From Hyphomicrobiales bacterium (lineage in GTDB: Bacteria; Pseudomonadota; Alphaproteobacteria; Rhizobiales; Xanthobacteraceae), in contig PLTE01000070.1 in the NCBI GenBank assembly GCA_003164375.1, positions 1 to 8,993 on the forward strand: 8,993 nucleotides of DNA. Direction: 5' to 3'. The translations under genes and the position numbers were made by a program. This document shows, piece after piece, positions 5,523 to 8,993 of the stretch. Each line of letters starts with the position of its first letter. The first letter of the stretch is position 1. Under the pieces are notes generated by a model. The model was not told the DNA's origin. It made no database searches and saw only the letters and a program-made list of their open reading frames with translations.

Positions 5523-5747
5523 ATGGAGGAACAAGCGGCAGGATTGCTTGCGCTCGTCTGCGCCAAAACCGGCGGAGAAATAAATACCGGTGCGCTGTAC
5601 AGACGCGCCGACCTGGAGAGGGTCCGCGACGCCAAGCTGATGCTGCATTGTAGATTTTGCCGCGAAACACACCTATTCCGCTTTGCCGACGCGCGACTAA
5701 AACCGATCGACGGTAACAAGCCGCCGCCCTCAACGGGTACCGATTGA
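5523..5747 (+). CDS. Small hypothetical Cys-containing (zinc-ribbon-like) protein
   Basis: This is a 74-residue, probably cytoplasmic protein. It begins LLALVCAKTGGEINTG (C13) and has LHCRFCRETHLFRFADARL in the second half (C43, C46, H50). The C.KTG...TG start and CxxC.xTH.F motif resemble small Bradyrhizobium-type proteins in which a Cys pair or a Cys/His set is thought to bind metal. Here C13, C43, C46 and H50 could supply four ligands. There is no signal peptide or membrane segment. ATG 5523 has no Shine-Dalgarno upstream; GGAGG lies at 5525-5529, directly inside the first codons, and the next candidate start, TTG 5544, is 14 nt beyond it. The FNR/FixK-like site centred 40.5 bp upstream suggests control by oxygen or redox and possibly a leaderless transcript. 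Function is unknown; the frame is supported by the motif rather than by length. Confidence 0.6.
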   Translation: MEEQAAGLLALVCAKTGGEINTGALYRRADLERVRDAKLMLHCRFCRETHLFRFADARLKPIDGNKPPPSTGTD

Positions 5748-5763
5748 CGCTTTAGCGCGGGGT

Positions 5764-5784
5764 CCGCCGAGCCGAAGCTCGCGG
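5764..5784. terminator. Stem-loop after the small Cys protein gene
   Basis: CCGC (5764-5767) plus GAGC (5769-5772) pair with GCTC (5777-5780) plus GCGG (5781-5784) around the tetraloop CGAA, with one bulged C. It starts 16 bp after the stop at 5747. It is stable but has no U-tract on either strand, so it could terminate the + gene or be one of the palindromic units that fill 5760-5909. Confidence 0.35.
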
Positions 5785-5877
5785 CAGCCTTCACGCGATT
5801 GGCGAGCGAAGGGTCTGGTTTGCCAAGCCGCAGCGGGCGGCGCGTCCGCCTTCGCCCAAGATTAGGCTTCGGCGCGA

Positions 5878-5907
5878 CAGCCTTCGCTGCGCTTCGCTTG
5901 CGAAGGC

Positions 5908-5909
<2 letters not shown>
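5878..5909 (-). terminator. 10-bp stem-loop abutting the tRNA-Ala 3' end
   Basis: CAGCCTTCGC (5878-5887) and GCGAAGGCTG (5900-5909) are perfectly inverted around a 12-nt spacer. In the tRNA transcript the first arm starts inside the CCA end and the second follows, so it is the first strong structure after the tRNA. No U-run follows (the transcript continues TCGCGCC), so it may be a U-less terminator, a processing signal or a dispersed palindromic repeat. Confidence 0.4.
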
Positions 5910-5983
<74 letters not shown>

Positions 5984-6071
5984 TTCAGCGATCAGGTATC
6001 GGTCGTCGGTCATCGGAGTTTCGGGATAGCGTTACTGACGACTGAACACCGATTGCGCACTCCTGATACGA

Positions 6072-6482
6072 TTAGCCTTCCTCCTCGTCCGGGATGTCGC
6101 CGCCGATGATGTCGGTGACGTCCGCGTCTTCTTCTTCCTGCTCTTCAATAAAAGTGTCGTCGTCGAGCGTTTCGTCGATCTCGACTTCTTCCTCGATTCC
6201 CGGCTCGGCCGCCGCGGGCTTCTTGGCGCCTTGCGCTTCGGCATCGGCTTCTTCGAGCGAGACCGTCTCGACCTCCGCCGGCTCCGGCGTGACGACTTCC
6301 TCCTCTACTGGGACCGGACGCGGTACAACCGGCGCTGCCTCCGGCCGTCCCCGGGTCACGACCGGCGCGACCACGTACACCGTCTCGCACTTGGGGCAGT
6401 GGATCGGGTCCTTGTTCAAGTCATAGAACTTGGCGCCGCAATTGGCGCAGAGCCTTTTGGTGCCCAGTTCGGGTTTGGCCAC
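6072..6482 (-). CDS. TIGR02300 family zinc-ribbon protein with acidic C-terminus
   Basis: This is a 136-residue cytoplasmic protein. I start it at GTG 6482, giving MAKPELGTKRLC, the usual N-terminus of this alphaproteobacterial family, with AAGGA (6495-6491 on the coding strand) 8 nt upstream. A longer reading from TTG 6503 would translate through that ribosome site. C12xxC15 and C29xxC32 form a zinc ribbon around KFYDLNKDPIHCPKC, the family hallmark. Residues about 45-136 are low-complexity, Pro/Val/Ala-rich at first and then strongly acidic (runs of E and D), probably disordered. The molecular role is uncharacterised; a zinc-ribbon with an acidic tail would fit a protein-protein or RNA polymerase/ribosome-associated factor, but that is only inference. 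It is divergent from aroA across 184 bp. In that gap a perfect TTGACA (coding strand, 6543-6538) could be its -35 box, although no good -10 follows. Confidence 0.92.
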   Translation of the reverse strand: MAKPELGTKRLCANCGAKFYDLNKDPIHCPKCETVYVVAPVVTRGRPEAAPVVPRPVPVEEEVVTPEPAEVETVSLEEADAEAQGAKKPAAAEPGIEEEVEIDETLDDDTFIEEQEEEDADVTDIIGGDIPDEEEG

Positions 6483-6490
6483 GGTCCAGA

Positions 6491-6495
6491 TCCTT
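6491..6495 (-). promoter_or_regulatory. Shine-Dalgarno AAGGA that fixes the GTG start of the TIGR02300 gene
   Basis: On the coding strand AAGGA is followed by 8 nt and then GTG (6482-6480), which opens MAKPELGTKR. The upstream TTG start at 6503 would lie 5' of this ribosome site and has none of its own visible, so the shorter protein is preferred. Confidence 0.7.
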
Positions 6496-6666
6496 TTCGG
6501 CAATTCGGGTGCTTCACTTGGCTAGTCGTAACGCGGCTGTCAATAGTCGATCAGCTCCGATCGGCGGCGGAGACGGGCCGCCGAAACGACGGGATGACGG
6601 GCCGCGGCGGCGCGTGATAGAGCCCGTGAGAGGGCGGTGATCAGCCGCCGGACGGACGAAATCCCG

Positions 6667-7998
6667 ATGCCTCCCGATTCCGCGCAGCTCACCGCCCGCC
6701 GCAACGGCCCCCTGGCCGGCGCGGTCCGCGTGCCGGGCGACAAGTCGATTTCGATCCGGGCGCTGATTCTGGGCGCGCTTACGGTCGGCGAAACCCGGGT
6801 CGGCGGCCTGCTCGAAGGCGAAGACGTCCTGCACACCGCGAAGGCCCTGCAGGCGCTTGGCGCCCGCATCGAGCGCATCGGCGAGCGAGCCTGGTCGATC
6901 CACGGCGTCGGCGTCGGCGGCTTCGCCGAACCCGCAGCCGCGCTCGATTTCGGCAATTCCGGCACCGGTTGCCGGCTCGCCCTCGGCGCCGTCGCCGGCT
7001 GCCCGATCACGGCGACGTTCGACGGCGATGCTTCTCTGCGCAGCCGGCCGATGCGGCGGGTGCTCGAGCCCTTGGAACGAATCGGCGCGCGCACGCTCGC
7101 CTCGGCGGACGGCCGCTTGCCGCTGACGCTCGCTGGCGCGCGCGATCCAATGCCGATCGTGTTCGAGCCTCAGGTCCCGTCGGCGCAATTGAAGTCAGCG
7201 ACGCTGTTAGCCGGTCTTGCGGCGCCGGGCGAAACCGTCGTCATCGAAGCGCAGCCGACGCGCGATCATACCGAGAAAATGCTCGCGCATTTCGGTGCCG
7301 AGGTGCGGGTCGAGTCGCTATCAGACGGCAGCGGCCGCCGCATCACGCTTGTCGGCCAGCCGGAACTTGCGCCGCGGCCGGTCGTGGTTCCGGCGGACCC
7401 GTCGTCAGCGGCGTTTCCGCTGGTCGCAGCGCTTCTGGTGCCGGGCTCGGCGGTCATTCTCAACGGCGTGATGATGAATCCGCTGCGCAGCGGGCTCATT
7501 ACGACGCTGACCGAGATGGGCGCTGCGATCGAGCGTCTCGACGAGCGCAATGAAGGCGGCGAGGCGGTCGCCGATCTACGGATACGCTCAGGCGGCTTGC
7601 GCGGCGTCGAAGTGCCGGCCGAGCGCGCGCCGTCGATGATCGACGAATATCCCGTGCTCGCGGTCGCCGCCGCTTTCGCCGAGGGCACGACCGTGATGCG
7701 CGGCCTCAAGGAGCTCCGGGTCAAGGAATCGGACCGGCTCGCCGCCACCGCAGCCCTGTTGCGCGTCAACGGCGTTGGCGTTGACATCGAGGGGGACGAC
7801 CTCATCGTGCACGGCGCGCCGCGGGTCTTGGGCGGCGGTGTGGTGACGACCCATATGGATCACCGTATCGCCATGTCGGCGATCGTTCTCGGGCTTGCCA
7901 GCGAGCGGCCCGTGCAGATAGACGACGGCACTTTCATTGCAACGAGCTTTCCGGGTTTTGTAGAATTAATGCGTGGGCTGGGGGCGGACTTGTCATGA
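6667..7998 (+). CDS. aroA: 3-phosphoshikimate 1-carboxyvinyltransferase (EPSP synthase), class II
   Basis: This cytoplasmic enzyme joins PEP to shikimate-3-phosphate in the sixth step of the shikimate pathway. From ATG 6667 it has 443 residues, close to the 455 of the CP4 enzyme; a GTG at 6637 would add ten residues without family support. Visible landmarks are GDKSIS (K26, S27) and R31, LDFGNSGTGCR (94-103), SAQLKSATLLAGL, RDHTEKML, the catalytic aspartate region RAPSMIDEYP (D326), LRVKESDRL (K353-R357), DHRIAMS (398-404), and TSFPGF near the C-terminus. The overall pattern, including TSFP where class I enzymes have KTFP, is class II (CP4-like). Two variants stand out: Ile30 where His (class II) or Asn (class I) is usual, and Gly99 where CP4 has Ala100. 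It overlaps cmk by 4 bp (ATGA), so translation is probably coupled. Confidence 0.97.
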   Translation: MPPDSAQLTARRNGPLAGAVRVPGDKSISIRALILGALTVGETRVGGLLEGEDVLHTAKALQALGARIERIGERAWSIHGVGVGGFAEPAAALDFGNSGTGCRLALGAVAGCPITATFDGDASLRSRPMRRVLEPLERIGARTLASADGRLPLTLAGARDPMPIVFEPQVPSAQLKSATLLAGLAAPGETVVIEAQPTRDHTEKMLAHFGAEVRVESLSDGSGRRITLVGQPELAPRPVVVPADPSSAAFPLVAALLVPGSAVILNGVMMNPLRSGLITTLTEMGAAIERLDERNEGGEAVADLRIRSGGLRGVEVPAERAPSMIDEYPVLAVAAAFAEGTTVMRGLKELRVKESDRLAATAALLRVNGVGVDIEGDDLIVHGAPRVLGGGVVTTHMDHRIAMSAIVLGLASERPVQIDDGTFIATSFPGFVELMRGLGADLS

Positions 7999-8633
7999 TC
8001 ATCGCCATCGACGGACCCGCCGCTTCGGGCAAAGGCACCATCGCCAGGCAGATCGCGGCGGTCTATGGGCTGCATCATCTGGATACCGGGCTGCTCTACC
8101 GGGCGGTCGCCAAGGCGGTGCTCGATGCCGGCCATTCGCCGGACGACGCCCAGCGCGCGACCGAGGCCGCGGTCATGCTCGATCCGAGCAAGTTTGAGGA
8201 CAATGCCTTGAAATTGCAGGTCATCACCGAGGCCGCCTCGGTGGTGGCCGCGATTCCGCAAGTGCGGCAGGCTTTGATCAATTATCAGCGTGAATTCGCG
8301 ACAAAGCCGCCCGGTGCCGTGCTCGATGGCCGCGACATCGGAACCGTTATCGCGCCCGGCGCCGACGTGAAGCTGTTCGTGGTCGCTTCCCCGGAGGTGC
8401 GTGCCGCCCGGCGGGTACGTGAATTGCGGGCGCGGGGCGAGGTCGTCGAAGAAGCCGATGTGCTCGCCGACCTGTTGCGTCGCGACGAGCGCGATTCCCG
8501 GCGCACCTCCGCCCCGCTCAAGGCGGCGCCCGATGCGCACTTGCTCGATACCACGCATTTGGGTATAGACGCGGCGTTCCGGGCCGCCGTCGATATCATC
8601 GAGGCCGTTCGAGCGGGCCGAAAGCGTCGTTGA
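7995..8633 (+). CDS. cmk: Cytidylate kinase (CMP/dCMP kinase)
   Basis: The enzyme phosphorylates CMP and dCMP to the diphosphates with ATP, in cytoplasmic pyrimidine salvage. The 212-residue length is normal for the bacterial family. The N-terminal P-loop is GPAASGKGT (residues 7-15). LDTGLLYRAVA (29-39) is the nucleoside-monophosphate contact region, where most family members have DTGALYR or DTGLLYR. LDGRDIGTV (about 110-118) is the second signature, and the LID-like arginine-rich stretch RRDERDSRRTSAPL carries the usual catalytic arginines. ATG 7995 overlaps the aroA stop as ATGA, which fixes the start and implies translational coupling. The gene order aroA-cmk-rpsA is conserved in many proteobacteria. 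It ends at TGA 8631-8633 after a basic tail (AGRKRR). Nothing appears truncated. Confidence 0.97.
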   Translation: MIIAIDGPAASGKGTIARQIAAVYGLHHLDTGLLYRAVAKAVLDAGHSPDDAQRATEAAVMLDPSKFEDNALKLQVITEAASVVAAIPQVRQALINYQREFATKPPGAVLDGRDIGTVIAPGADVKLFVVASPEVRAARRVRELRARGEVVEEADVLADLLRRDERDSRRTSAPLKAAPDAHLLDTTHLGIDAAFRAAVDIIEAVRAGRKRR

Positions 8634-8746
8634 CAGCGCTTTCGTCATTGGAGGTTAGCCCGCTCACCGCTTCGTTCGCACGGCACCGAATTTAGAGCGT
8701 CGTCCGGAACGCGAGCTTCGTCCCGAATGTATGGCCTTGGCCCCAA

Positions 8747-8765
8747 CCGCCGGTCTTGCCGGCGG
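8747..8765 (+). promoter_or_regulatory. Stem-loop 1 in the rpsA leader
   Basis: CCGCCGG (8747-8753) pairs perfectly with CCGGCGG (8759-8765) around TCTTG. It lies in the 179-bp cmk-rpsA gap, 47 bp before the rpsA ATG. It has no U-tract after it, so it is more likely a leader structure or a partial attenuator than a full terminator. Confidence 0.45.
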
Positions 8766-8776
8766 CTGCCGCATAT

Positions 8777-8796
8777 TCGGGATCATTTTCATCCGA
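8777..8796 (+). promoter_or_regulatory. Stem-loop 2 in the rpsA leader, next to the ribosome site
   Basis: TCGG (8777-8780) and AT (8782-8783) pair with ATCCGA (8791-8796), with G8781 bulged, around a CATTTTC loop. It ends just before the purine-rich run GAGGGGTTGGGAG (8795-8807) that contains the rpsA Shine-Dalgarno. Ribosomal protein S1 is known to autoregulate its own mRNA through leader hairpins in gammaproteobacteria; a similar role here is inference only. Confidence 0.35.
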
Positions 8797-8812
8797 GGGG
8801 TTGGGAGTTCCT

Positions 8813-8993
8813 ATGGTTCAGGCTGCCGCTGCCGCGCCGACGCGCGAAGATTTCGCCAAGCTGATCGATGAATCGTTCAGCGACGGTCATTTGCAGGAAG
8901 GTTCCGTGGTCAAAGGGACGGTGGTCGCGATCGAACGCGACCTTGCCGTCATCGACGTGGGCCTCAAAACCGAAGGCCGCGTGGCGCTGCGCG
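8813..8993 (+). CDS. rpsA: 30S ribosomal protein S1, N-terminal part (runs off the window)
   Basis: Sixty complete codons are visible from ATG 8813, with GGAG (8804-8807) 5 nt upstream. The translation begins MVQAAAAAPTREDFAKLIDESF, followed by LQEGSVVKGTVVAIERDLAVIDVGLKTEGRV, which is the start of the first S1 (OB-fold) repeat: G-x-V-V-x-G-x-V, then V-x-V-G-x-K-x-E-G. S1 binds mRNA on the 30S subunit and promotes initiation on structured or SD-poor leaders. Its place after aroA-cmk is standard. The 179-bp gap and leader hairpins suggest it has its own control in addition to any read-through from cmk. The remaining repeats lie beyond the right edge. Confidence 0.97.
   Translation, partial: MVQAAAAAPTREDFAKLIDESFSDGHLQEGSVVKGTVVAIERDLAVIDVGLKTEGRVALR

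Noticed and set aside
6538..6543. Perfect TTGACA on the minus strand as a full promoter of the TIGR02300 gene
   Set aside because: No acceptable -10 hexamer at 16-18 bp spacing; kept only as a possible -35 element in that gene's entry.
6514..7188. 224-codon open frame on the minus strand
   Set aside because: Antisense to the start of aroA; Arg/Ala-rich with no motif.
7860..8648. 262-codon open frame on the minus strand
   Set aside because: Antisense to cmk, which is intact and well conserved.

Overview
The window looks like a chromosomal segment of a high-GC alphaproteobacterium, most likely Hyphomicrobiales (Rhizobiales), close to Bradyrhizobium, Rhodopseudomonas, Pseudolabrys or Xanthobacteraceae. 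The signs are the aroA-cmk-rpsA order, a TIGR02300-type zinc-ribbon protein beside aroA, a CP4-like class II EPSP synthase, an EcfG-type promoter, a FixK/FNR-type box and several small secreted proteins of a kind seen mainly in Bradyrhizobium relatives. The assignment comes from recognised sequence patterns, not a database search.

Layout. Positions 3-1139 hold the 3' part of an MFS transporter of the fosmidomycin-resistance type, with its start outside the window. A small secreted protein (1317-1811) follows, preceded by a good match to the general-stress sigma factor EcfG promoter. Next are a stand-alone LuxR-type DNA-binding domain protein (1907-2176), a roughly 400-bp AT-richer intergenic stretch, and an orphan FixJ-type response regulator (2579-3256). 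Three uncharacterised envelope or exported proteins come next: 3378-3779 (-), 3937-4341 (+) and 4410-5339 (-). The first two are divergent. The last two converge on a pair of strong palindromes. A FixK/FNR-like site at 5476-5489 lies just before a 74-residue Cys-containing protein (5523-5747). Then come palindromic DNA, a tRNA-Ala(GGC) gene (-) and the TIGR02300-like protein (-). Divergent from that protein is the housekeeping run aroA, cmk (4-bp overlap) and the start of rpsA.

How the genes work together. The right third is a core operon: shikimate pathway, CMP/dCMP phosphorylation and ribosomal protein S1. The left two thirds are loosely connected single-gene units: stress or redox regulatory elements, regulators with no partner kinase or autoinducer domain visible, and exported proteins of unknown role.

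I found no phage, transposon, CRISPR array, toxin-antitoxin pair or defence island, and nothing that amounts to a new multi-gene system. The most useful second-look items are the regulatory sites (EcfG promoter, FixK/FNR box), the paired palindromes in the convergent gap, the atypical receiver domain, and the active-site variants in the EPSP synthase.
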